Counted from the first letter of the stretch, positions 9,362 to 19,277 are shown. The stretch: 64,000 nt of DNA from Sphingomonas sp. Leaf10 (GCF_001421245.1 NZ_LMKE01000002.1:166046-230045), one strand, 5' to 3'. Notes: generated by a model from the sequence alone, not told the origin. Translations and numbers: made by a program.

Positions 9362-9611
9362 ATTGGGTTCACGCGGAGGCGCGAAGGCGCGGAGAAGAAG
9401 AAAGGGCTTTTTCGCGCAGAGGCGCAGAGGCGCGGAGGGGGGGCGATCGCTCCGACCGCTCTCCTTCCGGCGAAGCCTCTCTCCCGCTGAACCCGATGAA
9501 GGAGAGCCGCAGTCGCGGCGAGCGCACCCGCTCTGCGCCTTTGCGCCTCTGCGCGATCAAACCCTTTTCTTCTCTTCGCGCCTCCGCGCCTCCGCGTGAA
9601 CCCGAATCCTT
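9362..9611. repeat. Family A dispersed repeat, copy 1 (TIR-bounded, ~250 bp)
   Basis: Begins GGGTTCACGCGGAGGCGCG and ends with its reverse complement (CGCCTCCGCGTGAACCC), with purine-rich GAAGAAG inside each terminus and inner AGAGGCGCAGAGGCG / CTCTGCGCCTTTGCG arms. The interior is variable. Related copies lie at 28442-28696 and 33217-33437. It ends a few bases from the stop codon of the transporter at 9613. Open frames across it are low-complexity (A/R/E/G-rich) and not genes. Confidence 0.85.
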
Positions 9612-9612
9612 C

Positions 9613-10275
9613 TTATGGCGTCCGATCCAGCCGGCGGCCCAAGCCAACGAAGGCGTAGATCAGCGGTGGGACCAGCACGATCGACAGCGCGACCTTGGCG
9701 AGCATCTGTCCGACGACCAACTCGCCGATCGGGAATACGCCGTAAAAGGCGACCGAGATGAAGATCAGCGTGTCGACGATCTGCGACAGGACGCTGGCGA
9801 TCGCCGCGCGCAGCCACAGCAGCTTGCCCTGCCCACGCTTCAGCCAGCCGAAGATGGTGACGTTCAGCGTCTGCGATACGCCATAGGCGACGATGCCGGC
9901 CATCCAGATGCGCAGATTGGAGCGCATGATAAGGTCGAACGCGGTGAGCCGGTCGGCCTCCATGCTAGCGGCGGCGGGCAGTTCGAGGACGATCGCGACC
10001 AGCAACATCGACACGAGCAGCGGCAGGAAGCCGAACCAGACCAGATGCTTGGCCCGTTGCGCGCCATAGAGTTCGGCGACCGCGCTCGACACCACGACCA
10101 GCAGCAGGAAGGCGAAGATGCCCGCCTCCACCGCCAACGGGCCGATCGCGACCTGTTTGTTGCCGAGCACGCCGGCGATGCAGACCATGCCGCCATAAAA
10201 GATCGAGAAGATGAACAGCGCGCGCGGCATGGTGATCGTCGCGGGCGCGGGCGCGGGCGGTACGGGTGTCGTCAT
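9613..10275 (-). CDS. Queuosine precursor transporter (YhhQ/VUT family)
   Basis: A 220-residue membrane protein with about six transmembrane segments. The family signatures are FIFSIFYGGMVCIAGVLGNK near the start and, later, SQIVDTLIFISVAFYGVFP. Family members import the 7-deazaguanine precursors preQ0/preQ1 or queuine for tRNA modification. I chose ATG 10275 because the upstream in-frame extension is polar and lacks a ribosome-binding site. It complements gluQ (1055-1954), which acts on the finished queuosine base. Confidence 0.92.
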   Translation of the reverse strand: MTTPVPPAPAPATITMPRALFIFSIFYGGMVCIAGVLGNKQVAIGPLAVEAGIFAFLLLVVVSSAVAELYGAQRAKHLVWFGFLPLLVSMLLVAIVLELPAAASMEADRLTAFDLIMRSNLRIWMAGIVAYGVSQTLNVTIFGWLKRGQGKLLWLRAAIASVLSQIVDTLIFISVAFYGVFPIGELVVGQMLAKVALSIVLVPPLIYAFVGLGRRLDRTP

Positions 10276-10407
10276 GGCCCTTGCTAGTCCCGAAAATGGC
10301 CGATGGCAAAAGCGTTTGTCACCGCTGGTCCCCACGCCGCCGCCATGGCATATCGCGACGGTTTGGGGCCGTCCGGACGGGCGGCGGGGCAGGGTAATTC
10401 GCTTAAC

Positions 10408-11682
10408 ATGACACGTTTCCTCATCGGCATCGCCGGCATCGTCGTGATTCTCGGCATCGCCTTTGCGCTATCGACCAATCGCCGCGCGATCCGGCTGCGG
10501 GTGGTCGGTGCGGCCTTTGCCTTGCAGGTCGGGATCGCGGTGCTGGTGCTCTACACGCCATGGGGGAAGGGCGTGCTGGGGTTCCTGTCGGGTGGCGTCG
10601 CCAATCTGCTCGCCTATGCCAATGCCGGTACGTCGTTCCTGTTCGGGCCGCTGGCCCGGCCGGAGATTGGCGGAACCAGCTTCGCCATCGCCGCGCTACC
10701 GGTCATCATCTTCTTCGCCTCGCTGGTGTCGATCCTCTATTATCTCGGCATCATGCAGCTGGTGGTGCGCTGGATCGGCGGCGCTATCGAAAAGGTGATC
10801 GGCGTCAGCAAGGTGGAATCGCTGTGTGCCGCCGCCAACATCTTCGTGGGACAAAGCGAATCGCCGCTGGTCATCCGCCCCTATCTGGCGGGGCTGACCC
10901 CGGCGCAGCTGTTCACGGTGATGACCAGCGGCATGGCCGGCGTGGCCGGCACGATCCTCGCGGCTTACGCATCGATGGGCATCCGCATCGATTTCCTGCT
11001 GGCGGCCAGCTTCATGGCGGCACCGGGCGGCATATTGATGGCAAAGATCATCATGCCCGACACGCCGCTGCCGCCCGCGGGCGAATTGCCGCTGGGCGAT
11101 GCCGACGGTTCCGGGCGCGAGGCCCACGCGATCGCGCTGGCCGAGGCGACGCATGACGAGGAACGGCCCGCCAACCTGATCATGGCGGCGGCACAGGGCG
11201 CGCAGACCGGTGTGAAGCTGGCGGTGGCGGTCGGTGCGATGGTGCTGGCGTTCGTTGCGCTGGTGGCGCTCGCCAATGGCCTGCTGGCGGGCATCGGCAA
11301 CTGGTTCGGCGTGGCCGATCTTAGTTTCCAGCGGCTGCTCGGCTATGTCTTCGCGCCGGTCATGTTCCTGCTGAACGTGCCGTGGAACGAGGCAGGGGTT
11401 GCCGGCGGGCTGTTCGGGCAGAAGGTCGTGCTGAACGAGTTCGTCGCATATATCTCGTTGCAGGCGGCGGGCGCGCAATTGACGACGCGGACGGTGGCGA
11501 TCATCACGTTCGCGCTGTGCGGTTTCGCCAATTTCTCGTCGATCGCGATCCAGATGGCGGTGACCGGCAGCCTGGCCCCCAACCAGCGGCCGATGATCGC
11601 GAAGCTCGGCATCCGCGCGCTGGTCGCCGGCAGCCTCGCCAATCTGATGTCGGCGGCGCTGGCGGGGTTGCTACTCGCTTGA
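10408..11682 (+). CDS. NupC/CNT-family nucleoside transporter
   Basis: A concentrative nucleoside transporter of 424 residues that imports nucleosides with H+ or Na+. It shows the CNT order: N-terminal helices ([16 protein letters not shown]), the central [15 protein letters not shown] with the conserved QSE substrate motif, [28 protein letters not shown], and a C-terminal [15 protein letters not shown]. About ten membrane segments are visible. I chose ATG 10408 because the preceding in-frame residues are not membrane-like. It is divergent from the queuosine transporter; the 132-bp gap probably holds both promoters. Confidence 0.93.
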   Translation: MTRFLIGIAGIVVILGIAFALSTNRRAIRLRVVGAAFALQVGIAVLVLYTPWGKGVLGFLSGGVANLLAYANAGTSFLFGPLARPEIGGTSFAIAALPVIIFFASLVSILYYLGIMQLVVRWIGGAIEKVIGVSKVESLCAAANIFVGQSESPLVIRPYLAGLTPAQLFTVMTSGMAGVAGTILAAYASMGIRIDFLLAASFMAAPGGILMAKIIMPDTPLPPAGELPLGDADGSGREAHAIALAEATHDEERPANLIMAAAQGAQTGVKLAVAVGAMVLAFVALVALANGLLAGIGNWFGVADLSFQRLLGYVFAPVMFLLNVPWNEAGVAGGLFGQKVVLNEFVAYISLQAAGAQLTTRTVAIITFALCGFANFSSIAIQMAVTGSLAPNQRPMIAKLGIRALVAGSLANLMSAALAGLLLA

Positions 11683-11789
11683 AAAACGGTCGCTGACAAG
11701 CCGACGTCAACCGTCTGTTTACGGCGTTTCAAATACGGTCGCTCGCGATCATGCCGGACGCGGCGTGCAGTTGAGTGACGGGGGCGACC

Positions 11790-12197
11790 ATGAACGACGG
11801 ACTGATCGATCAGCGGGTACTGGCGCAGGCGCGGGCGGAACTCGGCGCGAATTTCGTCCGCATCCTCGGCTATTTCCGCGAGGACGGGCTGAAGTCGCTG
11901 CTGGCGATCGAAAAGGCGATGCGCGAACAGAATGCGGTGGCGATGGTCCTGCCGGCGCATACGCTGAAGGGCGAATCGCGGCAGTTCGGCGCGGAGATGC
12001 TGGCCGATATCGCGGAGGGGATCGAGCTGATCGCGCGCAAATGCGTCGAGACGCGCGACGAGCCGACCGAGGCGCTGGAGCATGTGGCGCGGCTGCGCCC
12101 GATCTTCAACGCGACCCTTGCGCTGCTCGACCGCGACAGCAACCCGCTGGCGCAGCGTAAGGCGAACGGGTTCGGCAAGCGGCCGGTAGCGCTGTAG
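11790..12197 (+). CDS. Hpt domain phosphotransfer protein
   Basis: A 135-residue all-helical protein with the histidine phosphotransfer signature AHTLKGESRQFGA; the predicted phosphorylated residue is H57. Hpt proteins relay phosphoryl groups between hybrid kinases and response regulators in the cytoplasm. There is no kinase or regulator adjacent, so the partner is encoded elsewhere. A GTG at 11775 in the same frame is an alternative start, but ATG 11790 is better placed. The gene is monocistronic, followed by a palindromic repeat. Confidence 0.85.
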   Translation: MNDGLIDQRVLAQARAELGANFVRILGYFREDGLKSLLAIEKAMREQNAVAMVLPAHTLKGESRQFGAEMLADIAEGIELIARKCVETRDEPTEALEHVARLRPIFNATLALLDRDSNPLAQRKANGFGKRPVAL

Positions 12198-12258
12198 GAG
12201 CGGCGTTTCCCGATCCTCGAGGCCGGATCGACATTCACGCGAAACGTGACGAAATTGC

Positions 12259-12370
12259 TCCCCTCCCTGGAAGGGAGGGGCTGGGGGTGGGGCTGCCTGC
12301 GAGGGAAGGTCACGCCCGCCAACGGGCCAACCCACCCCTGCCCCCTCCCTTCCAAAGAGGGGAAAGGCTG
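12259..12370. repeat. Family B palindromic repeat, copy 1
   Basis: Starts CTCCCCTCCCTGGAAGGGAGG and ends with the mirrored CCCTCCCTTCC stretch. GGGGGTGGG on the left pairs with CCCACCCC on the right, and a core CTGCCTGCGAGGGAA lies between. It separates the convergent Hpt and bacterioferritin genes. Similar copies: 24151-24260 and 50009-50120; a fragment at 38731-38800. Confidence 0.8.
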
Positions 12371-12435
12371 AATGTCGATTGGCCCCAGGGGAAAAAGAGA
12401 GGCCGGTCGCGTCATGACGCGACCGGCCACCCGGA

Positions 12436-12927
12436 TTACAGCCCGTGCTTGTCGTATTCCGACTTGGCGTTGAGCTGGATATAGTTCTGGATGCCCATGC
12501 GTTCGATCATTTCGAACTGGGTTTCGAGCGTGTCGACATGCTCTTCCTCGTTCATCAGGATTTCCGCGAACAGATCGCGGCTGACGAAATCGCGGATGCT
12601 TTCGCAATAGGCGACGGCTTCGCGCAACTGGGCAACGGCCTCGACCTCGATCGCGAGATCGGCCTTCAGGATTTCCTCAACCGTTTCGCCAACGCGCAGG
12701 CGGCCGAGCAGCTGGAAATTGGGCAGGCCGTCGAGGAACAGGATGCGCTCCGCCAGACGGTCGGCGTGCTTCATCTCGTCGATCGATTCGTGGCGTTCGA
12801 ACTGGGCGAGCTTGTAGACGCCCCAATGGTCGAGCAGGCGATAGTGCAGCCAATATTGGTTGACTGCGGTCAACTCGTTCTTGAGCGCCTCGTTGAGGAA
12901 TTCGATGACCTTTGCGTCGCCCTTCAC
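12436..12927 (-). CDS. bfr: Bacterioferritin
   Basis: A haem-containing iron-storage ferritin; 24 subunits form a shell that oxidises Fe2+ and stores Fe3+. The 163 residues keep the di-iron ferroxidase ligands E18, E51 and H54, with later counterparts in the segments EVEAVAQLREAVAYCES and NEEEHVDTLE. The haem ligand M52 (DEMKH) is present, so this is a true Bfr rather than a non-haem ferritin. It lies 102 bp downstream of bfd on the same strand; the two may form an iron-regulated unit. Confidence 0.96.
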   Translation of the reverse strand: MKGDAKVIEFLNEALKNELTAVNQYWLHYRLLDHWGVYKLAQFERHESIDEMKHADRLAERILFLDGLPNFQLLGRLRVGETVEEILKADLAIEVEAVAQLREAVAYCESIRDFVSRDLFAEILMNEEEHVDTLETQFEMIERMGIQNYIQLNAKSEYDKHGL

Positions 12928-13029
12928 GTCGTTCGTCCTTATACTGTGATGGACGGCGCTTACGCGGTTTGACGCGGCAGGGACAGCATCAAAATGGCTG
13001 ATTTCCGCGGGTTTGCGAAGGTGCGAACG

Positions 13030-13200
13030 CTACGCAGCCGCGCGTTCGGCGTCGATAATGGCTCGCGCGAACGGAACGCACTGACCGCATTTCGCCTGAC
13101 ATCCGAGCGCCCTGTAGGCCTGGCAGGCGCTGCTGGCCCCGCCGCGCGCCGCCTCCCGTACCGCGCTTTCCCGAATGGCATTACAGACGCATACGACCAT
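13030..13200 (-). CDS. bfd: Bacterioferritin-associated ferredoxin
   Basis: This gene is too short for most ORF cut-offs. Translating the minus strand from ATG 13200 gives 56 residues starting MVVCVCNAIRESAV, ending at TAG 13030. The four [2Fe-2S] ligands have the Bfd spacing: C4, C6, C38 and C41 (CVC near the start, KCGQC near the end). Bfd docks on bacterioferritin and reduces stored Fe3+ through the haem so iron can be released. Its position just upstream of bfr, behind a Fur-box-like site, supports the call. Overlapping longer frames here are arginine/serine-rich shadows. Confidence 0.93.
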   Translation of the reverse strand: MVVCVCNAIRESAVREAARGGASSACQAYRALGCQAKCGQCVPFARAIIDAERAAA

Positions 13201-13262
13201 GTTCGACCCTCGCTCCGTTGGGTCGATCTATACTGGTACTGCAACTCGTTCGCAATCCGTAT

Positions 13263-13277
13263 TGCGGATCATTCGCA
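13263..13277 (-). promoter_or_regulatory. Fur-box-like 7-1-7 inverted repeat upstream of bfd
   Basis: On the minus strand the sequence is TGCGAATGATCCGCA, a 7-1-7 inverted repeat with one mismatched pair and the TGCGAAT-type half-sites of alphaproteobacterial Fur operators. It lies about 63 bp upstream of the bfd start and just beyond the 3' end of the DUF418 gene, where a bfd-bfr promoter would be expected. Confidence 0.6.
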
Positions 13278-13282
13278 TCAAT

Positions 13283-14539
13283 TCACCGCAAACGCGGCTT
13301 CGGTTCGACGCGCATCGGCTGCCACTCCCAGCGCGCCAGCGAGCGCCATAGCCATTCGAACGGGCCATAGCGGAAGTGTCGCAACCATGGCTGCGACCAG
13401 AGCAGCATCGCCGCGCACATCGCTAAGACCGGCACGTAGAGGGCGGCGCGTGACCAATGGCCGAACTGGCCGAGGCCCCAGCCATAGAAGAGGAAGCACA
13501 TCACGAGGCTGGTCGCTAGATAGTTGCTGAGCGCCATTCGCCCCGCCGCCGCGAACCGCCGGGCGATCGGGCCGTTCGTGCCGGCCAGCAACAGGATCGT
13601 TGCCGCCCAGCCGGGGATCATGATCGCACGGAACGGAGTGGCGAGCGCGATCGGGCCGGCGATGATCGCGAAGACGTCGAGGTTGCGGGAAGCGATCCAG
13701 ATCGCGATCCCGCCATAGCCGATCAGGCCAACGCCCATCCCTCCCATCACCCAGCGCCACAGCCGTGCGCGCGACCAGCGACCGTGCAGCATCCCGCTGC
13801 GCAGCGCCGCCATGCCGAACAGCATATGGGCGAGGGTTTCGAACCCGATGATGATCGTGTCGCCGAGGCTGTCGACGGCATCGGACAGGTTCTGGGCAAG
13901 GATGCTGGCATAGCCGCCCCGGTAGAGCGCCAGTTCCCGCGCGATCACGGCGGGGGCGGGCACGCCGAACCCGTTCCGGAAATCGAGCAGGCCCTGCGCC
14001 GCCTGCGCGCCGCCGCTCGCCTGCATCGCCAGATAGGATAACGGGATCGATCCCAGCACCAGCGCGTCGATCAGCGCGAGCACGATGCCGAGCAACAACA
14101 GTCCGCGTACCGACTGATGGCGAAAGACATAGGCGAGCGCGCCGATGAGCGCGTAGTGCACGAGGATGTCGCCGCGCCACAGCAGGACGGCATGGGCCAT
14201 CCCCAGCACGAACAGCCAGAACATGCGGGCGTAATGCACCGCCGCCGGATCGCGCCCGCCCGCCTCCGCCCGGTCGACGACCAGCAACAGCGACGCGCCG
14301 AACAGGAAGGAGAACAGCCCGCGCATCTTCCCGTCGAACAGGATCAGCGTGGCATAATAGACGAAGCGGTCGGCGGGGCCGTTCAGGCCGTAAGCGCGCG
14401 GGCTGATATAGGCCGCTTCAGGCATCGCGAAGGCAATGATGTTGAGGAACAATATCCCCATGACCGCGACCCCGCGGACCGTATCGATCGTCGCGATACG
14501 GTCCGTCGGGACCGGGTCAGGCAAGGGCGGCGTCGCCAT
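13283..14539 (-). CDS. DUF418 domain membrane protein (YeiB-like)
   Basis: A 418-residue multi-pass inner-membrane protein. The N-terminal [20 protein letters not shown] is characteristic of the DUF418/YeiB family, which is related to acyltransferase-3-like membrane proteins; about ten hydrophobic segments follow, and the C-terminus ([18 protein letters not shown]) carries the family FGPxEWxWR signature. Substrate and function are unknown. The start overlaps the 3' end of purL by 23 bp, so it is probably translated from the same message. It may belong to cell-envelope modification, but that is inference. Confidence 0.88.
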   Translation of the reverse strand: MATPPLPDPVPTDRIATIDTVRGVAVMGILFLNIIAFAMPEAAYISPRAYGLNGPADRFVYYATLILFDGKMRGLFSFLFGASLLLVVDRAEAGGRDPAAVHYARMFWLFVLGMAHAVLLWRGDILVHYALIGALAYVFRHQSVRGLLLLGIVLALIDALVLGSIPLSYLAMQASGGAQAAQGLLDFRNGFGVPAPAVIARELALYRGGYASILAQNLSDAVDSLGDTIIIGFETLAHMLFGMAALRSGMLHGRWSRARLWRWVMGGMGVGLIGYGGIAIWIASRNLDVFAIIAGPIALATPFRAIMIPGWAATILLLAGTNGPIARRFAAAGRMALSNYLATSLVMCFLFYGWGLGQFGHWSRAALYVPVLAMCAAMLLWSQPWLRHFRYGPFEWLWRSLARWEWQPMRVEPKPRLR

Positions 14540-16739
14540 TCATCAGCGCGGGGAAAAAGCCTTCATGCGCCTTGCGCAGATCGTCGAGCGAGACGGCGAA
14601 GTCGCCATCGGTCAGTTCGAAGATGATGCGGCTGCCGATCGTGCGGCCGATCGGTTCGGCATCGACCCCGGCCTTTTCCGCGCCCTGCAGGAATTCGAGC
14701 AGCGCATGGTCGTGGACGGTGACGATATAGACGCCCTGATCCTCGGCGAAGAGCGAGCGGGCGATGTCGTCATACGGCAGTTTGCGGTCGAGGATCGCGC
14801 CGACATTGCCGGCCAGCGCCATCTCCGCGACGGTCACCGCGACGCCGCCGTCCGACACGTCGTGACAGGCGGTGATCTTGCCCGACAGGATCGCCTGCCG
14901 GATATAGCCGCCGGTGCTGCGTTCGGCGTCGAGATCGACCGGCGGCGGCGGGCCTTCCTCGCGGCCATGCAGTTCGCGCAGCCAGAGCGACTGGCCGAGC
15001 GAGCCGGTGCGATCGCCGACGCGCAGGATGATGTCGCCGGTCTGCTTGAACGCGATCGTCGCCGACTTCTCCCAATCGGCCAGCAGCCCGACGCCGCCGA
15101 TCGCCGGGGTCGGGAGGATCGCCGAACCGCCGCCGGTCGCCTTCGATTCATTGTAGAGCGACACGTTGCCCGACACGATCGGGAAGTCGAGCGCGCGGCA
15201 GGCTTCGCTCATGCCCTCTAGGCAGCCGACGATCTGGCCCATGATCTCAGGGCGCTGCGGATTGGCGAAGTTCAGGCAGTTGGTGACCGCCAACGGCGTC
15301 GCGCCGACCGCGGTCAGGTTGCGATATGCCTCGGCGATCGCCTGTTTCCCGCCCTCGACCGGATCGGCGAAGCAGTAGCGCGGGGTGCAGTCGGTGGTCA
15401 TCGCCAACGCCTTCTGCGTGCCGTGCACTCGCACCACCGCCGCGTCGCCACCGGGGCGCTGCACGGTGTTCGCGCCGACCATGTGGTCATATTGTTCCCA
15501 GATCCAGCGACGGCTGGCGATGTCAGGTGAGCCCATCAGCTTGCGCAGGTCGGCGGCCGGGTCGGTGCATTCGGGGACGTTCGTCAGCTCGGCGGGCTTG
15601 GGCGTAGGGACATGCGGCCGGTCGTAGAGCGGGGCTTCGTCGGCGAGCGGTGCCAAGGGAATGTCGGCGACGACGTCACCCTGCCACGTCAGCACCATGC
15701 GGCCGGTATCGGTGACATGGCCGATGACGGCGAAATCGAGTTCCCATTTGTCGAAGATCGCCTTGGCGAAATCCTCGCGACCGGGCTTGAGGACCATGAG
15801 CATCCGCTCCTGGCTTTCCGACAGCATCATCTCGTACGGCGTCATGCCGCGCTCGCGCTGCGGCACGTCGTCCATGACCAGTTCGATGCCGACGCCGCCC
15901 TTCGACGCCATCTCGACCGAGGACGAGGTGAGGCCGGCGGCACCCATGTCCTGAATCGCGACGATCGCGTCGGAGGCCATCAGTTCGAGGCATGCCTCGA
16001 TCAGCAGCTTTTCGGTGAAGGGGTCGCCGACCTGCACGGTCGGGCGCTTTTCCTCGGCATCCTCGCCGAAATCGGCCGAGGCCATGGTCGCGCCGTGAAT
16101 GCCGTCGCGGCCGGTCTTCGACCCGACATAGACGATCGGGTTACCGACGCCCGACGCCGCTGAATAGAAGATCTTGTCGGTGTCGGCGATGCCGACGGTC
16201 ATCGCATTGACGAGGATGTTGCCGTCATAGGCGGGATGGAAATTCACCTCGCCACCAACGGTCGGTACGCCTACGCAATTGCCGTAACCGCCGATGCCGT
16301 GAACCACGCCCGAAATCAGGTGGCGCATCTTGGGATGGTCGGGTCGGCCGAAGCGCAGGGCGTTCAGGTTCGCGATCGGACGCGCACCCATGGTGAACAC
16401 GTCGCGCAGGATGCCGCCGACACCGGTCGCCGCACCCTGATAGGGTTCGATGTAGGACGGGTGGTTGTGGCTCTCCATCTTGAAGATCGCCGCCTGCCCA
16501 TCGCCGATATCGATCACGCCGGCATTCTCGCCGGGACCGCAAATGACCTGACGTCCGGTGGTCGGCAGCTTCTTCAGGTGGATGCGGCTGGACTTATAGC
16601 TGCAATGTTCCGACCACATGACCGAGAAGATGCCGAGTTCGGTCAGGTTCGGCTCACGCCCCATCGCGTGCAGGACGCGCTCATATTCTTCGGGGCTCAG
16701 GCCGTGTTCGGCGACGATCTCGGGCGTGATCTGGGTCAT
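14517..16739 (-). CDS. purL: Phosphoribosylformylglycinamidine synthase subunit PurL
   Basis: Converts FGAR, glutamine and ATP to FGAM in purine synthesis. At 740 residues it is the small PurL form, which needs separate PurS and PurQ subunits (not in this window). Conserved features are [12 protein letters not shown] near residues 41-52 (catalytic H45), [31 protein letters not shown], the central [20 protein letters not shown], and a second AIR-synthase-like half with [15 protein letters not shown]. Its 3' end overlaps the DUF418 gene. Confidence 0.97.
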   Translation of the reverse strand: MTQITPEIVAEHGLSPEEYERVLHAMGREPNLTELGIFSVMWSEHCSYKSSRIHLKKLPTTGRQVICGPGENAGVIDIGDGQAAIFKMESHNHPSYIEPYQGAATGVGGILRDVFTMGARPIANLNALRFGRPDHPKMRHLISGVVHGIGGYGNCVGVPTVGGEVNFHPAYDGNILVNAMTVGIADTDKIFYSAASGVGNPIVYVGSKTGRDGIHGATMASADFGEDAEEKRPTVQVGDPFTEKLLIEACLELMASDAIVAIQDMGAAGLTSSSVEMASKGGVGIELVMDDVPQRERGMTPYEMMLSESQERMLMVLKPGREDFAKAIFDKWELDFAVIGHVTDTGRMVLTWQGDVVADIPLAPLADEAPLYDRPHVPTPKPAELTNVPECTDPAADLRKLMGSPDIASRRWIWEQYDHMVGANTVQRPGGDAAVVRVHGTQKALAMTTDCTPRYCFADPVEGGKQAIAEAYRNLTAVGATPLAVTNCLNFANPQRPEIMGQIVGCLEGMSEACRALDFPIVSGNVSLYNESKATGGGSAILPTPAIGGVGLLADWEKSATIAFKQTGDIILRVGDRTGSLGQSLWLRELHGREEGPPPPVDLDAERSTGGYIRQAILSGKITACHDVSDGGVAVTVAEMALAGNVGAILDRKLPYDDIARSLFAEDQGVYIVTVHDHALLEFLQGAEKAGVDAEPIGRTIGSRIIFELTDGDFAVSLDDLRKAHEGFFPALMNGDAALA

Positions 16740-16983
16740 GGCCGTGCCTCTAGCGCGCGGGCGCGGGTGGTGCCAGCCGGTTTGTGATCGTCGTCGCCGC
16801 GTTTCCCGCCACCGTGCTGCGTTGCAAAATAGGTACAGTGGCGGAACAAATATGGCCGCTCCGGTTTAAAATGCTTCGATTAACCCTTTTGCTGTGGGAA
16901 CCTTGCATATCGCCAGGCGTCGGTGACCCGCGTCGCCGGTCTCTGGCGTAGCAGGGCGTCATGCCGAGCAAGGGAGAATCTGA

Positions 16984-17217
16984 ATGGTTTCGAAGTTTCT
17001 GACGGCGATCGCCGCCACCACGCTGGTCGCGGCACCGGTCGCCGCCAATGCCGCGTCGAACGCGCAGTCGCTGTCGGTTGCCAAGTCGGTCCGCGCGTCG
17101 GCTCCGGCCAAGGGCCAGAAGCTGGCTGGCGGCGGCATCGTGTTCGCGCTGCTGGCAGCGGCGATCGTTGCGGGCGGCGTCATCATCGCCACTGATGGCG
17201 ATTCGGACAGCAACTAA
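16984..17217 (+). CDS. Small exported or membrane-anchored protein
   Basis: A 77-residue protein: an N-terminal signal sequence (FLTAIAATTLVAAPVAANA), a short basic/serine spacer, then one strongly hydrophobic segment (GGIVFALLAAAIVAGGVIIA) and an acidic tail (TDGDSDSN). The pattern recurs in sphingomonads and has no assigned function. It has a good GAGAA ribosome-binding site and is followed by two hairpins. The 244-bp upstream gap holds GGAAC at 16843 with a GTT at 16863, one base short of EcfG promoter spacing, so I do not call that promoter. Confidence 0.7.
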   Translation: MVSKFLTAIAATTLVAAPVAANAASNAQSLSVAKSVRASAPAKGQKLAGGGIVFALLAAAIVAGGVIIATDGDSDSN

Positions 17218-17261
17218 GTCCGATCGGGGGCGGGGGCCGGTTTCGGTCCCCCGTTTCGGCT

Positions 17262-17293
17262 AAAGGCGCCTTCCGGTATCGGGGGGCGCCTTT
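17262..17293 (+). terminator. Rho-independent-like terminator
   Basis: AAAGGCGCC (17262-17270) pairs perfectly with GGCGCCTTT (17285-17293) around a 14-nt loop, closing the short transcript of the small exported protein. A second hairpin, CGGGGGCCG / CGGTCCCCCG, lies just upstream at 17231-17253. The A/T-flanked stem could work in both directions. Confidence 0.7.
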
Positions 17294-17355
17294 GATGTTT
17301 CTGGGGTGCTGCGGTGTTTACGGCAGCGGCCGAATCTTGACGATGTTCCGCGCGA

Positions 17356-18939
17356 TCAGTCCTGGCGCTTCGTCCATGCCTGCCACAGCATCATGCCGAT
17401 CAGCGTGCCGCCGGCGACGGTGCCACCGACTGCGACGGCGGTAACCACCGGCGACAGCGTGTTGTCGGCGCGGTGGAGATGGGGACGGTGCTTCTTCAGT
17501 TTCTTGAGCAGCGGGGTGCGCTGCGACAGCGCCTCGAACATCTCGCCCGGCCCCTCGGGATCGAGGATCTTGTTGTCGGCCAGCCATTCGGTGACCGCGC
17601 CGAGGTCCGGCACTTCGTAAGGGCGTAGCGAGCGGCCTTCGCCCCGCAGTTCCTCGATCGTGGCGATCAGTGAGTTGGTGCGCGTCAGCGTCGCCTGCAC
17701 CTCCTCGCACGTCACGTCGAGATGTTCGGCGAGCAGCGAATCGCGGATGCCGGCGATGGTGCGGCGTTCGTCGGCATTGACGTGGCGCGTGGCATCGACG
17801 GTCACGTCGCATTCGGTGTCGAGCCGCAGCGAGCGGTTGTTGAAGTTGGACGAGCCGACGCGCAGCAACTGGTCGTCGATCACCGTGACCTTGGCATGGA
17901 CATAGATGGAGGTGCCGCCGGCGGTGAAGGGATGATAGATGCGCAGCCGATCGTGGCGGTCGCGTTCCTTCAGCGCCTGAAAGATGCGGGCGCGAGCCGA
18001 ATCCATCGCGACGGGTTCGAGCCAGCCTTCGGCGGTCGTCGGATTGACGATCACGACCTCGGGGCCATCGGCTTCTTCGAGACGCCTCGCGATCGCCTCG
18101 GCGACCTTGCGCGAGGCGAAATACTGGCTTTCGGCGTAGATGAAGCGTTCGGCGCGGGCGATCAGGTCGAGATACAGCGTCTCGATCTCGTGCACCGGTT
18201 CCTGCTCGGCCATTTCGGGGACGGTGCGGGCGATGGCGACGTCGATCTCGGTGAAGTCGGCCTCCAGCCCGGTCGGCCAGCAGCCGCCGGTGTCGGTCGG
18301 CGCCGGCAGGGCGTCGCCGCCCGACACCGCCCATCGTTGGCGGCACATGTCGCCGAGCGCCGCGGCGACCGGTCCTTCGAGTGCGGTCGTGACGTCATGC
18401 CATGGCTGATAGGGGGTGCCGTCGGGTTCGAGCCGGCGGGGATCGTTATCGCGGTGTTCGCGCGTGTCCCAGCGGTCGACAGTCATGTCGATGCCGCCGC
18501 AAAAGGCGACATCGTCGTCGATCACCACGACCTTCTGATGATGCGATCCGGCGATCGGATGGTGCCCGTCGAGGCGCATGTGCACCTGCGGATCGGCGAT
18601 CCATTTGGCGATGCGGACCAGCGTGCGGCCGTGGAACAGCGTCTTGATCGCGCCGGTGTCCCAGCGCAGGATATGGACCTGTAGCCCCGGCGTCCGGCGG
18701 ACCAGCCACGAGATGAATTCGCCGACCTTTTCCGGGCCTTCGCTGTTCGGATCGGTCTTGAAGCGGATACGGGCGTCGAAGTCCCAGCCGATCAGCAGGA
18801 TCTGCTTCTGCGCCTTCAGCATCGCATCACGGGCATGGGTGAAATAATTGTCCGCATCGACCAGCACGGTCGCGCGCGTCGCGCGCTCGATCCGCCAGCA
18901 GTTGCGACCTGGTTCGAGCGGAGGGGTGTGACGCGCCAT
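17356..18939 (-). CDS. Phospholipase D-like protein (cardiolipin-synthase type)
   Basis: A 527-residue protein with two HKD motifs: H134-x-K136-x4-D141 and H348-x-K350-x4-D355, the latter followed by SSNFNNRS. The two motifs together make one phosphatidyl-transfer or hydrolysis site. The first ~30 residues are not a membrane anchor; a single hydrophobic helix sits at the C-terminus (TAVAVGGTVAGGTLIGMM), so it is probably tail-anchored. Such proteins make cardiolipin or hydrolyse phospholipids; I cannot tell which. ATG 18939 is chosen because the upstream frame is proline/asparagine-rich noise. Confidence 0.9.
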   Translation of the reverse strand: MARHTPPLEPGRNCWRIERATRATVLVDADNYFTHARDAMLKAQKQILLIGWDFDARIRFKTDPNSEGPEKVGEFISWLVRRTPGLQVHILRWDTGAIKTLFHGRTLVRIAKWIADPQVHMRLDGHHPIAGSHHQKVVVIDDDVAFCGGIDMTVDRWDTREHRDNDPRRLEPDGTPYQPWHDVTTALEGPVAAALGDMCRQRWAVSGGDALPAPTDTGGCWPTGLEADFTEIDVAIARTVPEMAEQEPVHEIETLYLDLIARAERFIYAESQYFASRKVAEAIARRLEEADGPEVVIVNPTTAEGWLEPVAMDSARARIFQALKERDRHDRLRIYHPFTAGGTSIYVHAKVTVIDDQLLRVGSSNFNNRSLRLDTECDVTVDATRHVNADERRTIAGIRDSLLAEHLDVTCEEVQATLTRTNSLIATIEELRGEGRSLRPYEVPDLGAVTEWLADNKILDPEGPGEMFEALSQRTPLLKKLKKHRPHLHRADNTLSPVVTAVAVGGTVAGGTLIGMMLWQAWTKRQD

Positions 18940-19277
18940 AGACGTGCAATGGCAGGGTATCGTTACGGTTCCAAGCGATTGCGGTGGGTTGGGCGGATTC
19001 GGCGGGCCAAAGTTCACGAAGTTCACACTCGGGCGCTGTTTGTCGCGTCGGTGCGGTGGCGCAAGGGCAGTTCCGGGGCGGGCGGACGATGGGAAAGAGC
19101 GGAAGGGCGAGGCTGGCAGGGTTGCGGCGTGTAGGAAAGGGCGTCGGAGCGTTCCATTCGTCGTCCCCGCTCAGGCGGGGACCCATAGGCACAGCGGTCG
19201 TGACTCCGGTCGAAACGTCGGCGCTTATGGATTCCCGCCTGCGCGGGAATGACGAGGGGGCGGGCGGCGCTTCTGCC
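18940..19277. other. 338-bp gap with no gene, containing a family E repeat
   Basis: Lies between the PLD start and the arsC stop. The left part (18940-19150) is GC-rich with no convincing coding frame and presumably holds the PLD promoter. The right part (19153-19256) is the family E inverted repeat described separately. Small frames here are alanine/arginine/glycine-rich and were left out. Confidence 0.6.
19153..19256. repeat. Family E inverted repeat, copy 1
   Basis: CGTCCCCGCTCAGGCGGGGACCCATA on the left and TATGGATTCCCGCCTGCGCGGG then AATGACG on the right, each arm a hairpin itself and the two arms mutually complementary. It is the widespread CGTCATTCCCGCGCAGGCGGGAATCC type of intergenic repeat. 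The second copy is at 34549-34650. Confidence 0.8.

Noticed and set aside
9358-9608. Open reading frames across the family A repeats encoding repetitive A/E/G/R-rich proteins
   Set aside because: These frames come from palindromic low-complexity DNA, occur on both strands and all copies, and have no ribosome-binding sites; they are a well-known annotation artefact.
16843-16865. GGAAC-N16-GTT before the small exported protein as an EcfG promoter
   Set aside because: Spacing is one base shorter than the consensus and the element lies ~120 bp from the start codon, so support is too weak to list.
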